Source of the DNA: Unio delphinus
Taxonomy: Eukaryota > Mollusca > Bivalvia > Unionida > Unionidae
Assembly: GCA_029339505.1 (NCBI GenBank)
Contig: JAQISU010000132.1
Coordinates: forward strand, 10,519,001 to 10,583,000
Direction: 5' to 3'
DNA: 64,000 nucleotides
This document shows, piece by piece, positions 1 through 11,549 of the stretch. The position numbers were made by a program, and so were the translations under genes. The notes under the pieces are model-generated. The model did not search any database, had not been told where the DNA came from, and worked only from the letters and a program-made list of their open reading frames with translations. Positions within the stretch are counted from its first letter, which is position 1; every line of letters starts with the position of its first letter.

Positions 1-639
1 ACAGGACCAAGTATACATCATAAATAGTCTTTCAGTAAAAGACTTGATATTACCATCCATTCAGAAGCAATAACAAGACTTTCAAAATGCTTCTTCATTT
101 AGAAAGGGCTTGCCAATCATATTCTGTATGTAAGGGAAGTGGGGTTGATATGTTGTATAGTACATGTATATATATGTTGATGCCTGTGAGTGAACAGTCA
201 CACACAGAGAAGAGATAGATAATAGAGTTTGGACATACAAGATAATGAGATAGGAACTTAACAGATGATCTTACCCATAATGTTTCTTTTGGTACTGATG
301 TTTTTTTTTTCTACCATTTTCCAAACAGGACCTGGAGTATCCAGAATTGGTAAATTAATGCATAAAATGGTAAAGGTATCAAAATTTTAATTCTATACAG
401 CAATATCCACAAACAAGATTCTTGAATATTTAAAATTGGGGATATTTTAGTTTCATTTGATAAAATCAAATCTTACTACAACCAAATTTGGCATTCATTT
501 GCATGCAAAAATTGCTAATCTGCCACTGGATATGGCAGTCACCATAATTTGAGATACACAACCAGACTTAGTTCAGTCAGGAAAAAGGCACACTAGTAAG
601 TACTGGCTGCCATCGATGCAAAATATTCTTGAAGACTGA
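1..639. other. AT-rich intergenic sequence, no gene seen
   Basis: No frame here shows a recognisable protein or splice-bounded exon. The stretch is AT-rich, with a short T run near 301-310. I see nothing that can be annotated. Confidence 0.6.
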
Positions 640-950
640 CCTCTAGTTGCCTAGTGGTTAGAGTGTCTGCCACAGGAGGTCATGGGTTCAATCCCCGGCC
701 AAGTCATAGCAAAGACTTACAAATGGTACTAACAGCTGCCTCACTTGGTGCTCAGCATTAAGAGGTTAGTGTTAGGACTGATCAACCTGGTGTCAGGATA
801 ATGTGACTGGGTGTGATATCATGCTACATGTCTGCGGCATGATGCCCCAGTGCTAGACATCACTAAAAACTGCCTTACTGCAGACATCATAGTAATATGA
901 CTGAAAAATTGTTAAAGCTACATTAAAAATCCCAATCAAAACAAAAGACT
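640..950 (+). mobile_element. SINE-A copy 1 (tRNA-derived SINE)
   Basis: The copy opens with a decayed tRNA-like head: an A-box-like stretch around the 'gcctagtggttagagtg' motif and a B-box-like 'gggttcaatcccc' near 685-697. The shared body follows, with 'gtgttaggactg', 'gtgtcaggataatgtgactgg' and 'catgctacatgtctgcggcatgatg', then a short A/C-rich tail. The same order recurs at 6939-7181, 14046-14372 and 15481-15796, which defines the family. The tRNA-head plus body plus simple tail plan is that of a Pol III-derived SINE mobilised by a LINE. Confidence 0.85.
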
Positions 951-1708
951 GATCTAAAGTTCCCCTAGCAAAGCATTCAGAACAGCTAAACTGCATTAAA
1001 GTAATAAGGCCATAATATGTCAAAATCGTCGGACATATCAGGGTCGATGTCTCAACACTGTACAACTAAAGCTATAGCCTATAGGTACAACACTGTATGT
1101 ACATATCTTATTAAAGTTAGTTGGGTTTTGTTATTTTTTTTTGTTATCGTTAAAAGTCTATAAAATGGCTCCATTGAGTTAATGTTTCTTATTATATAAT
1201 GCAAACCTACTCAAACTCTAAAGAAAATTTGTTTACTTTTAATAAACCAGCTTTTTAGAACACAAAGAAATCTATTGTTACACTAACATGTTAAAATAAA
1301 AATCATTAATAATAGGCAGAATGGTTTTTTAAAAAAAAATGAAAAGACAAACTTTAAAAAATAAAGAATACAAATCATATGGCAAAAGATGGTCCTTTCA
1401 AGTGCACTGGAGGCAGCAAGGGATTACGCAAGTCAGGGAATGATTAAGATAAATGCAATTAACTACAAACGGGGCATGATTTACTAGAATGATCAATTGG
1501 AGAAAAAACTTGCCCCTTAGTGGCTTTGTGTGACTGACAAGATTCTGAAAAATCATAAATCCTGAAAAAACCAGTAGCAGCCTATTGGAGAACAAAAAAC
1601 CTCAACGACAGACTAGTCAGGGCAAAGATAATGCCTATCACTAATCAAGACCACCTGCGTAAATCAGGTCCCTGTGGCTAAAAAAAGGTGCAAACCTGTC
1701 AAAATATG
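951..1708. other. AT-rich intergenic sequence, no gene seen
   Basis: Only short chance frames occur here, none with a recognisable domain. The stretch ends at the left target duplication of the hAT element (1709-1716). Confidence 0.6.
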
Positions 1709-1716
1709 ATATATAC

Positions 1717-3201
1717 CAGGGGTGGGCAAACTACAGCCTGCGAGCCGCATGCAGCCCACCAAGGGTTTTCATGCGGCCTAGGAACAAGTCCTATGTTCAC
1801 GCTATTTAATTTTCTCAAGGGTAAAATTTCTTTCTAATTTTGAGAGAAATGTAACCACGAGATGCAAAATACCTACCTATTGGGAAAAGCCATGGAAATT
1901 TCAATTGAACTTGGGCTTGTTTCGCATTCTATTAATATAGCTATGATTTTTTTTATTTCCCACTGGTTAGTGGGAAAATCCATATAAATTTCAATAGAAT
2001 TTTGTTTGGCTTGTTTCACAATCTATTCATATATCTAAAAAAAATTCCCCACCAGGTGGGTCGATTGAGGTGCGCACGCGCATGTGTTGTCTTTCACTGT
2101 TTACATGCTCATGATTGGCTGAGTGCGTCGTCAGTATGTCTTGACTGTTTCATCGGAACAAGTGCACTTACACGCCAAAAAGAATTTTTTAACAGTGTAT
2201 GCAATCACCATGGCAGACAAGTGACTCACAGTTAACGTGAAATTGTTGAAGTGAAGAATTTACCGGGATTGACAGTTCCGTATGGATCTATACATTTAAA
2301 AATGCTATTATTATCTGCCAAAGTTTACCCAAAATGACTAGTTCAAGGATATCTAGAAATTAAAAAACTGAAGATGAATGCCGTGCGTTTAACAAGGAGT
2401 GGACTGACAAGTATTTCTTTACTGATGATGGAGTTAAAGCTGTGTGTTTGACTTGTCAAGACACTATTGTCGTTTTCAAGGAGTTCAATTTGAAATGTCA
2501 CTTTTAAACTAAGCTCTAAGCAGCTGAATGAGCAGAACTTTGCTCATTTTCCTCTTTTGAAGACGCAGGCTATTACACAAGCATTATCTGACAAGTACAG
2601 TTGTCAGATCACTGCTTAAAAAGAAGTTATCTGGACGTTTGCTGACTTCAAGGTAATGGACAACAGTTCAACCTGCTCAGCTCACCCTTTGCCTGTGACA
2701 TTGAAACAGCCACTGAAAAACAGCAAACTGAACTGATTGATTTGCTGGCTGACAACTAATTAAGAAGAACTTTTGAAACCAAACCCTTGATTGAGTTTTA
2801 TGCTTCTCTACACCTACATTTGTGAGCAGACTTTCTCTACTATGATAGGCAATAAGACAAAGAACAGATCGCTTCTCACAGATTCAAATCTTCACTCAGT
2901 TTTAAAGATCAGCACGAGCAACTTGTCACCAAATTTTGACAAACTGGTCAATGAATGTGATCAGCTGCATCATTCACACTCGCTGTTTATGTTACTCTAT
3001 CAAAAAAATATGCTTCATTTGAAGTTTAAGGTTTCAAATATTAACAACATATTAACAACTGAAAATTAATTATGATGTTATTTAGAAAAACTTTTGTTTT
3101 TGTTTTTTTTCAACTATTATTTTACTTAATGCACTATGCGGCCAGCTAAAGTTGTAAATTTGTGTATGTGGCCCTTGCAATGGAAAGTTTGCCCACCGCT
3201 G
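1717..3201 (+). mobile_element. Internally deleted hAT DNA transposon with intact ends and 8-bp target duplication
   Basis: The left end begins CAGGGGTGGGCAAACT and the right end finishes with the near-reverse-complement AGTTTGCCCACCGCTG, the terminal inverted repeat style of Charlie/SPIN-like hAT elements. Both ends are flanked by a perfect 8-bp direct repeat, ATATATAC, at 1709-1716 and 3202-3209; 8 bp is the duplication length known for hAT. Subterminal 'gcggcc' sequence occurs near both ends. The interior carries broken transposase sequence, with the BED-like N-terminus and the C-terminal dimerisation region nearly adjacent, so most of the catalytic core is missing. The element is 1485 bp, against several kb for autonomous relatives. 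Confidence 0.93.
2334..3069 (+). pseudogene. hAT transposase remnant (GTF2IRD2/ZBED-like), core deleted
   Basis: From the ATG at 2334 the frame reads a region like the N-terminus of hAT transposases related to GTF2IRD2 and ZBED proteins, including 'EWTDKYFFTDDG' and 'VCLTCQDTIVVFKEFNLKCH', where the Cys pair and His would be the BED-type zinc ligands. A stop interrupts it about ten codons in. A middle segment with 'FAHFPLLKTQAITQALSDKY' follows in another frame. The C-terminal region starts about 2821 with 'CEQTFSTMIGNKTKNRS', matching the conserved hAT dimerisation region, and ends at the stop at 3067-3069. The catalytic RNase-H-like core is largely absent. Frameshifts and stops show it is dead; the ends may still be mobilisable in trans. 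Confidence 0.85.
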
Positions 3202-3223
3202 ATATATACCATCACATTTTCCA

Positions 3224-3567
3224 GCATGGTGAACATACACGGTCCAAACAAAACATGCAAAACAGAGAATATAATTTATCTCATCACATGTAAGATCTGA
3301 AGCCTTATGTTGGAGAAACTGAAAACTTGCACAAACGGATCAATCTTCCTCGATCTGAACAAAAAAGAAGTTCTACTGAATTCCAGTTCCACATCTCTTC
3401 TCATGACCACACATTCAGTGATATAACACTTACTGCAAATTGAATTCTGAAACTAGGGAAGAGAAGGAATATTACTGGATTTACCATAAAACACTGAAAC
3501 CAAGAAGACTGGAAATGGATAGCCATGTACAAATAAAATCATCTTTCACAGCTGACACATTTAAATA
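3224..3567 (+). pseudogene. GIY-YIG endonuclease remnant of a Penelope-like element
   Basis: One frame gives 'CKTENIIYLITC', then after a small shift 'YVGETENLHKRINL', and further on 'ISSHDHTFSDITLTAN' and 'REEKEYYWIYHKTLKP'. This order (Cys-rich IYLITC, the YVGET...R core, a His-rich segment, a terminal E..YWI...TL.P block) is that of GIY-YIG endonuclease domains at the C-terminus of Penelope-like retroelements. The reverse transcriptase that should precede it is absent; the hAT element ends immediately upstream at 3201. Frame breaks make it non-functional. The alternative, a stand-alone GIY-YIG transposon, cannot be excluded. Confidence 0.7.
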
Positions 3568-3570
3568 AAT

Positions 3571-4489
3571 CTTTCAATTTGCTTATTTGTCACTCAATAA
3601 CCTATATTTACTACTAAAACAATGAATTATCAAAGACATAATTTGTGGTTACACACATAAAATAAACATAAAGCAATATGGCTCATACAATGGTTGGTAA
3701 TATAAATATTTTTCAGCCTCTGGATCAAGCTGAAGTTAACTAATTGAAGCATCGGAACTTTAAAGCTTTTATTTCTGTAGAAATAGTTATGTAAAATTTT
3801 GTAGCCTCAATATTTTTTTGTTTTCTGCTTGTCTTGTCTGTCTTATATTTGCCTTAGAAAATGACTCATTTAGAGCTGAAATCACTTCAGCTAGTTAAAA
3901 AACAGTTTTGCACTTTACAAGATGAGGTGTATTTAGACAACAGATGTTATTAAAAACTAGATAATTGATCTACTCCGAGTCCTACATTAATTCTGAACAA
4001 GGTTTTAACTTTTAAGGATTCATACAAATAGTAAACATGTGTAAAACTTTGGAAATGAGTACATGATACTGATGTTGTAAAATAGCAGAAGAACTAAATT
4101 AAACACAATCTTAAAAATGATTGTTTCTGTAGATGTAGCCTAAAAAGCTGACTTTCTATAAGATGATATGGAATTTCATAGTTTGGCTCCTGAAATCTCA
4201 ATAATGTTTCCTAATTTTCTGTACAATTAAATCCCCAGATGGAACAAAATTATTCTAAATATTCTAGGTATGACATTGACATGATATAAGTACTGTAGAA
4301 TATGTTCTTGAGAGAGACAAGATTCTATATTCCGTTCAAGAGATCAAGCAATTTTAATGACCTTACCAACTTGCATTTCACAGCACATTTTTTCATTTTC
4401 AGATTGTTGTATATCCATTTCTTTTATCACTACTTTGAAATCATTTTTCTCATCTTTTACTCTTGCTCAACAACCTATAATCATGGCTT
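3571..4489. other. AT-rich intergenic sequence, no gene seen
   Basis: Low-complexity AT-rich sequence with only short open frames (for example overlapping frames at 4302-4554) lacking recognisable motifs. Confidence 0.55.
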
Positions 4490-5470
4490 TTGACTTAGCT
4501 GCATTTATCTTCATACCATTGTTTACTTTTTTTAAATACCAAATCCTTATTTAATTTGGTGCTGATCTCATGGCCTGTTGATCCAGTGTATAATAATGTT
4601 GTGTCATCTGTGAACATGGTGGGTGGATAGCTCAATATGTATGGTAATCAAGAGTAAGAGTAAAGAGTAATGGTCCCAGAACTGATCCTTGTAGAACACC
4701 CGATTTGATCAGTGTCTCATGTGAAAGGTTTATTTTAAATAGAAACTTCTTGTCTCACTTCAAGATAGGCTTGAAACCATGTTAAGCTTTCAAGGTTAAC
4801 TTGCAATATGTTGTGATTTTCCAGCAGGATTTTGTAATTTACAAGGTCAAAAACCTTTGTAAGGTCATGAAACACTGTGCCTACAAAGTTACCTTGATCT
4901 ATTGATGTTAACCAATCATCCACCATACTAGCTAGTGTAGCCTGACATGAATGTCCTAAACAGAAGCCAGATTGTCATGAATGTAGTAAATTAAACAATT
5001 CCATGCAAATACTAAAGTCATTACAAGCATGTCATTCTAATATGTTTGACAGCCTTAATAAAACTGATATAGGTCTATAATTATTCATATCAGAAAGATC
5101 TCCATTTTATGCATTGCCAGTTTTAGCCTGTTGGGAAAAATACCTGTAAAAATACTTAAGAGTGATGATAAACATAAGTGATTGTGAAATCAATTGAGAT
5201 GAGTTTTGCATCTATTATGTAGACATGTTGCTGTTTTAACATTAAGCTGGTTTAATACATTTAAATTGAATTCAAGATTTATTTTACGCACTTTGAAGCA
5301 TTCTTCTTTGCAAATTTTTTAAAAGAAACACGCTCCTTTAATTCATTGTTGGATAATCTTTTAAGAGCTGAAAGCCTGAGACACAAGACTTTTGTTTATA
5401 TTCATACAGTAATCATTGAATGAATTTGCAATTTCAGGAGGTTCTTACTGAATATCACCATTTTCATCAC
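4490..5470 (-). pseudogene. Decayed LINE reverse transcriptase (CR1/jockey-like), minus strand
   Basis: Read on the minus strand in broken frames, the conserved RT blocks appear in order: 'EPPEIANSFNDY' (about 5412-5450), 'NNYRPIS' (about 5060-5085), 'DDWLTSIDQGNF' with 'DLTKVFDLVNY' (4835-4926; the DLTKAFD block carries the first catalytic Asp), 'SGVLQGSVLGPLLF' (about 4670-4720), and 'FTDDT' near 4610, where the usual motif is FADD or YADD. Several in-frame stops and shifts separate the blocks. No endonuclease domain is visible, so this is a truncated fossil. It differs clearly from the LINE at 18.3-22.4 kb. Confidence 0.8.
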
Positions 5471-5572
5471 AATACATGTAAAGAGCAGGTTATTAACAAA
5501 TTTGACTCTTAAGTCATTGAAGAATTTATTGTAAAACAATGTACCCAAGGTAGACCGTGAAACCATCAGTCA

Positions 5573-5710
5573 TCATGTCACACCAGGCTGACCAGTCCTA
5601 ACACTAATCTCTTGATGTTGTGTACCAAGCAAGGAATGAGATAGTACCATTTTAATAACTCTTTCATATGACTCGGCTGGGGTAAGAACCTTTCGACCTC
5701 CTGCATCAAA
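5573..5710 (-). mobile_element. SINE-A copy 2, truncated
   Basis: On the minus strand this carries the SINE-A middle (accaggctgaccagtcctaacact in reverse) and part of the tRNA-like head region, in divergent form. The 3' body and tail are missing. Confidence 0.6.
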
Positions 5711-6144
5711 TAATGCAAATTCATTTCTTTGAAAAGTATCTGGCATGTTTCTGCATCTGGTATACATGTACTAAACTGCAGCTAGTAACTGTGGCATGGT
5801 GGTTAAATTATGACATACACACTTGACTTTGAAACAGAGAGTTCATACTAATTGGCAGGTTCACACTCACTGGCAGGAAAAATCAATGCTATAGGCAGCA
5901 TAGCATATTAGTTTTCTTAAAAACATTTCTGGATTTCATTTTTTGTATGTGTAGATTTACAATTGGTTAAAGTTTTTAGAAACAAAAATTGGTGCAAATT
6001 TTTTTACAAACATAATCAGAATCAATAAAGACTTTCGCAGTAGAAACATCTATCTACATTTTTTAAAGCTGTTTAATCATAACAAGCATTAATATATTCT
6101 GATATAAAATAATTCTACAGTGAGTGAATGCTGATATATGTTTA

Positions 6145-6545
6145 CAAGAATAAGAATCTTAAATAAAATAAAGTTCTAAAAACTAATTCTTTAATATTAA
6201 TATATTTTTATTATTTGTTTCATTAAAGAATTATACTTCAATTTCCTCCAATTTGAGGGTTCCTGGCTTCCATTGCTTTCCAGCCAATCAAATGTAGATC
6301 AACAAAACTTGAAAACAGGTCCATTTGCTTGTGTTAGAATTTGAATTTATTAGAAAAAAGACAGTAGAGAAAGTAAAATCTGACTAAATTATGACTTTAA
6401 TTTGCAGAACAGCTGTGTGAGATATTCCTGAAAATTTGACTTATGTTATTATGTTAGTTGACATAAAAACACACTACACAGTGTCTTTATTGAGGCAGTA
6501 AGATCTCAGCAACAAAAACATAAGTATCAGGGTCGAGGTTATGGG
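6145..6545 (+). repeat. Dispersed repeat family R, copy 1
   Basis: This stretch shares order and sequence with 7312-7735, 28150-28460 and parts of 26290-27130: 'catttgcttgtgt', 'gaatttgaatttat', 'agaaaaaagacag', 'tgagatattcctgaaaatt', 'gttagttgacat' and a 3' segment with 'cataagtatcagggtcgagg'. The first 95 bases (6145-6240) match the reverse complement of about 7312-7405, so part of the element is inverted relative to copy 2. No coding capacity is seen. It could be a MITE or a SINE-like element; the family is unnamed here. Confidence 0.65.
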
Positions 6546-6938
6546 TGAAACGATACATATATGCCACATACTGATACCATTCATGATACAAAGCCTCTGA
6601 TGTGATACATATCCTTACAAATACCTAAAATTAAAGTATACAAAAGAATACAACTATGCAGACGCAAATGGCAGTAACATTCATGTTTAAAACAATACGA
6701 CCACATGAATGAGTACAAATCAAAGACCTGGCAAGTTCAATACTTACACCGTGCTTTTGACCAAGTGAATAACATCAGTTGAAGCAGCCAACAACACAAA
6801 AACAATACTTCCATCTCTATGAGTACAAATAAAACACACATCAAGATTAATCAGTTTTGCTATGTTTTCATTTGAGTATTTAACATCAAACAAAGCTGAC
6901 ACAGCCTACAATCAGTTATTAAAGTTACCAGTGATTGA

Positions 6939-7181
6939 TCTATAGTGATGTCTAGCATTGGGGCATCATGCCACAGACATGTAGCATGATGTTACACACA
7001 GTCACATTATCCTGATACCAGGCCGACCAGTCCTAACACTAACCTCTTAATGCTGAATGCCTATCGAGGTAGTTGTTATTACCATTTTTGTAAGTCTTTG
7101 GTATGACTCAGCCAGGGCTTGAACCCACAATCTCCCATTTCCTTGCTGATGCTCTAACCACCAGGCCACCGGAGCGGTTAG
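6939..7181 (-). mobile_element. SINE-A copy 3
   Basis: Minus-strand copy with a tRNA-like head at the right end (reverse of 'taaccgctccggtggcctggtggttagagc') and the SINE-A body to its left, including the palindrome-like 'gcatcatgccacagacatgtagcatgatg'. It lies between two copies of repeat family R. Confidence 0.85.
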
Positions 7182-7311
7182 CAATTTTGTAAGCCTTTGG
7201 TATACATTGTAGAACTTCTAAGATTTGTGTTATGGTGACAATATCATAATTATCCAGGTATTTTGAAAATCAAACTAAAGATTTAATTGTTAGTCCCAAA
7301 CTTGGATAAGT

Positions 7312-7735
7312 TGAAGTATACTTCTTTAATGAAACAAATAAAAATATATTAATATTGAAGAATGTGTTTAGTAAGCTTCATTTTATTCAAGATTCTTATC
7401 CTAGAAACCGAGTTTGATTTTTTTCTCCACTTCATTGCATTTCAGCTAACTTGAATGTAGGCCAGTGTGACGTGTTCATTTGCTTGTGTGGGAATTTGAA
7501 TTTATCAATATCAGAAAAAAAGACATCTTAGAAAGGTAAAATCTCACTTCTGACTACAGTAAAACAAGAGAAACGCCGAGATGAACTGTCAAGTGCGAGA
7601 TATTCGTGAAAATATGTGTATCGTTCCAATGTTAATCGACATCAAAACACACTATACAGCGCCGTTATTTGGGCTGTAAGACCTCGACACCCAAAACATA
7701 AATAACAGGGTCGAGGTCTTACATCATGTGACTAC
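7312..7735 (+). repeat. Dispersed repeat family R, copy 2, with 3' hairpin
   Basis: Homologous to 6240-6545 across the main body. Near the 3' end an inverted repeat, gtaagacctcgac...gtcgaggtcttac (about 7676-7722), can form a stem of about 13 bp around an A-rich loop. The reverse-oriented 5' arm (7312-7405) pairs with 6145-6240. Confidence 0.65.
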
Positions 7736-9557
7736 AGACCTTTATGTAGGAACTATTACTGTAAAGATTGTTCAGGGCTATTCGCACGCCCTCGTTTTTG
7801 TTCGTGCCGCTGGATTATGGATACAATCCAGTATATATATCTGGATACAATCCAGTATATATATTATATCTTCATGTTATTCGTTTTTAAAAATCGGTAA
7901 GGCGCACAAACAAACGGAGCGTGTACGAATACATGGCCCAAGCCTGTTGCCTATAAACTATATCTTTTAAAACAAAAGTAAAGTACTTGGGTCCCTTTGC
8001 CCGATCCAGGCGGCCCCAAAAGGACAGCATTAATCCCTTGTGATCCCAAACCATGACCTGGCGATAATTTAGTCGGTGCCATTGTAACTCTTAAATAAAC
8101 GTGTCAATTTGCAACGTTCGCTGCGACCTTCGTCAAAAGTTGGTGACCGAGACTGGATTTCTACCATTAAAAAAATTTGATTTTTGAAGTGTAACTGAAT
8201 TGTTTACCCGACAGCGGGTGGGTATAAAGTGCGAAAAGGACCTTTCCTTTGTACTTATAATAAAAGCGTACTGTGCCCTTTGCGCAAAATGGACACGTTG
8301 CGCAAAACGTGTCTCACCATCATCATTCTCTTGACCAAGTGTGGTCGTCGAGGCGCTGTGCTGGTGAACATATGACCAGTTCACTCCACTTGTCTTCCTA
8401 AAGTGCCAATGCCTGTCTCCTCAAAATGTTTCCTGGTCCATTCTGTGCTGTTGGCAGTCCACTTTTTTCTCTGTCTACCACTCCTTCTGCCACCCTGGAC
8501 ATTAAAAAAGTGTCTAGGACGTTTTAATTATAACATTATCAATCAATATTTCAATTTCTCGAATAAAATGAATTTTGCTGTTGTTATCAACTTATTCTAT
8601 ATAGCATTTAATATTTATTTTTAATATAAAATATTTAAAAATTAGTCATTTTTGCACCACCACCACCATCCAAAAAACCTGTCTGCAAAACAAGACCAGT
8701 TTTGCTAACAGATTAAATCAATATTTCTATTTCGTGAATGACAGCTTATTTTAATTTAATTAAAGGGGTATTTTTCACCAAAAGACCAAGTATGTGTTTT
8801 TATTAACAATTTCAATCTGTTTTTTTTTTTTTGTTTTTTTTTGGGGGGGAAAATAGCTGACGAACACAGTTTTGTAAAATTACCCTATCAAATTTCCTAA
8901 AATCAGGTTATATTCTGAATTTTTCCCCTAATAGTCTTTAATAATTGAAAAAAAGTCCAAAAATTGTGGGTTGGTTTGCTCTTTGAGTTCACTTGTTTGG
9001 CACATACGGGTCGGGCGGTCCTCATGGAAGCAAACTATCTTATATCAACACAAACTCTGTACATATAGTTTTCAGTTAGCATTAGGTACACGTGATCATT
9101 CTGCAAATATATGCTTCTTCTGGTTGGACTTTTTCCTGTTCAAGCAGATATATGTAACAATCACCTTCGGTCAATAGAAACTACAATATTGGCATTGCTT
9201 TTACCATCGTCGTTGATACATTTTCTTAATCTCCATGTCTTTCTGTTCCTGAACAATGTTTGCCCATTGGATTATATCAATCCATTGATGTAGAAATGTG
9301 TGCAAAACTTATAATTCTCTATACCTCTAAACGACGATGCTCTGTTTGTTCATTGGCATCGATATCGCACAGTGTTTTGATGAATCACATGAATTCCAAT
9401 TTGTTGCTGATTATATGCTAAATTAGTATTTTTTCGTGTTCTAATGATTTTGATTTAAAAAGAAAATTATAAAAGATTAGATTGAGGTTGGTATTGCATG
9501 ACCACTTTTACATGGATGAGTGTTTGCACTGGATTATCAGTAGTAGTCGTAGTATCC

Positions 9558-9558
<1 letters not shown>
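7736..9558. other. Intergenic sequence without recognisable gene
   Basis: A 22-base unit ending in a tatatat run is duplicated near 7817-7864. T-rich runs occur at 8820-8845. Short frames in this region (such as 8133-8384 minus and 8403-8624 plus) show no known domain. Confidence 0.5.
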
Positions 9559-9615
<57 letters not shown>

Positions 9616-9616
9616 T
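9559..9616. repeat. (ATT)n microsatellite
   Basis: About eighteen tandem ATT/TTA units. Open frames through it encode only poly-Tyr, poly-Ile or similar and are artefacts of the repeat. Confidence 0.97.
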
Positions 9617-9760
9617 ATCAAAGGAAAGGTCACAAATGATTGCATTTCCCTTATTCCAGCTATCCTCGATTGCTTTAAATATAAAGAAGATTGCGTCAAT
9701 TGAATAATTTGTCCGTGGTATAGTGGGGCACCCTAGCATCAATGGGAAAATGGACTACAA

Positions 9761-9780
9761 CCCCCCCCCCCCCCCCCCCC
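9761..9780. repeat. Poly-C tract
   Basis: Twenty consecutive C residues. Length may be unreliable in the assembly. Confidence 0.95.
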
Positions 9781-10139
9781 GGATAAATGTAGCCTCAAGG
9801 TTTTAAAAATCACCCTGGGCAACTCTAGCGTCAATCATAATTAAACATAGGAAATACTGGATCAATGTACAGACAATGAATAGTGGAATATAGGTTTGGT
9901 TTTGTATATGGACAATAGGATTGGAACAGGTGTGGTGACGTCACTGTACTGAATATTGGTAGCAATGTTGCGAATCCATGCGACAGAGTTAGAACATGGA
10001 CGGAAACTAAGAAGAAGAAGAATTGGGGTGCTCCGGCTGTGGAGACGAGAATCGAATGTACAGCAGTAGCTACCAAAGTCAATACAATTTAACTTCCAGA
10101 AGAGACCGATTTTAATTGGGATTTAGTTTATTTTCTTTC

Positions 10140-11280
10140 TTCTTCTCAAGAATTTGTTCCGGTACCAGCACATTCGCCGCCTTCTTATTCCTTACCACAA
10201 GTCAGTGATTTTAAACAGAGACAGAAAGAAGAATTGGAGAAATTTTGGCAGAAACAGAAAGAAGCAGAACAAGCTTTTCTCTTTCAACAGCAACAACAAG
10301 AAGAGGTAAGAAGAAGAAAAGGACAAGAAGAAGAGCAGCAGTAAAGAAACGAGGTCTAGGAGAGAAGCCTGAAGGAGGACAGTGCAAGTCATACGTTGAC
10401 GATACTCTTAGACATTTTGGCTGAGAAAATGAGTCTGAAACAAATGTATCAGACTTCTTTATTATGACCCAAGAGGAAGAGACATCCCCGTGCCAAAACA
10501 ACCCAATCCTGTTACTACGTCTGAGATGCCAAAAACTACTGATTTCTACCAAGTCATCGACAGGAATCTGTCCAGAAGTAGGCTCTGGTCATGGCAAAGG
10601 CTCAAGGCAGTTAATGCTGATTTTGTCCCGTTCCTGAGTTTTTTTTTATTACGAAAACATTCACACAACGGTCTTTTTCAGGGCCACTCATCTCTTTCGA
10701 AAAGAGAAATTATTGATTTTGACAATATCAATTAAAACTCAAAATCCCATTTTACCCCTAGATATACATGTGAGTGCGTGAGTAAATGTTCTTATTTTAA
10801 AATATAAAAACCAAGAGACACGTTTTTTTCTGTCTGGTCTATTCTCAATTTAATTCACAACAAAACACTTTTAAAAAGTTCATAGATTTCTTCTTTGTTT
10901 CATCTCCGTCTTTGTAAAAAATTTCTTCACTATCACAGGTTGTTCGTTCTTTTCTTCTTCCTTTCCTTCTCTTCTTTTTTCTTGTCTTTATTAGTGTGTC
11001 GGGGTTAATTCTTTGGGGAGGGTACCTCTTCTTTTTCCTGTTCGGAATGTTTCTCCCCTTCCTCTTCCTGTTGTTTCTTATGGCAGTTTGGGGACCAATA
11101 CCCTTTAGTTTTACAATGACAACAGTTATCTTGACTTCTGTCTCTTGCTTTTTTCACGGTCTTTTCTTCTTCCAGATAAAGAGCGAGGATATGTATGTTT
11201 CTGGGTTTGTTTGTTTTTACTACGAGATACATATACTGCAACAATATCCAGAAGAAGAGTTTGAAGATTACCAAAATGGT
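10140..11280. other. Low-complexity coding-like remnants, including a CCHC-knuckle-like motif on the minus strand
   Basis: On the + strand, 10150-10340 is open and rich in K, E and Q, with 'QKEELEKFWQKQKEAEQ', which looks like a coiled coil. On the minus strand, about 11083-11127 reads 'CCHCKTKGYWSPNC', which fits a retroviral-type zinc knuckle (C-x2-C-x4-H-x4-C) with the His replaced by Tyr, followed by an acidic/basic tail. No longer domain supports a specific family. The region adjoins the virus-like ATPase remnant at 11.55 kb; whether they belong together is unknown. Confidence 0.35.
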
Positions 11281-11549
11281 TTACACAATGTAAACTTAGT
11301 TGAAAAGGAAACTTTCGAACAAAGTGTGATGTGCATGTTAGTGACTGAACCATTTAGATTTGATACTGAAATACGATTATATCTGTGCAGAAAATACATT
11401 TATTGTTCCAAAACAGAGTGTATCAAAACGGGCTTCCATACCACAACCTTTATCACTTGTGATAAAACAGATTCCATGGAAGGATATCAATGAGAATATT
11501 CAAACAGTGGAGGATTACCAACACTTATTACGGGTTCTTGTAGTTTCGC

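Noticed and set aside
9467..9742. Poly-Ile and poly-Tyr proteins on both strands
   Set aside because: Open frames arise only from the (ATT)n repeat.
10996..11493. 165-residue membrane protein on the + strand
   Set aside because: The hydrophobic start is the complement of a Lys/Glu-rich minus-strand tail next to the knuckle-like motif; no family match.
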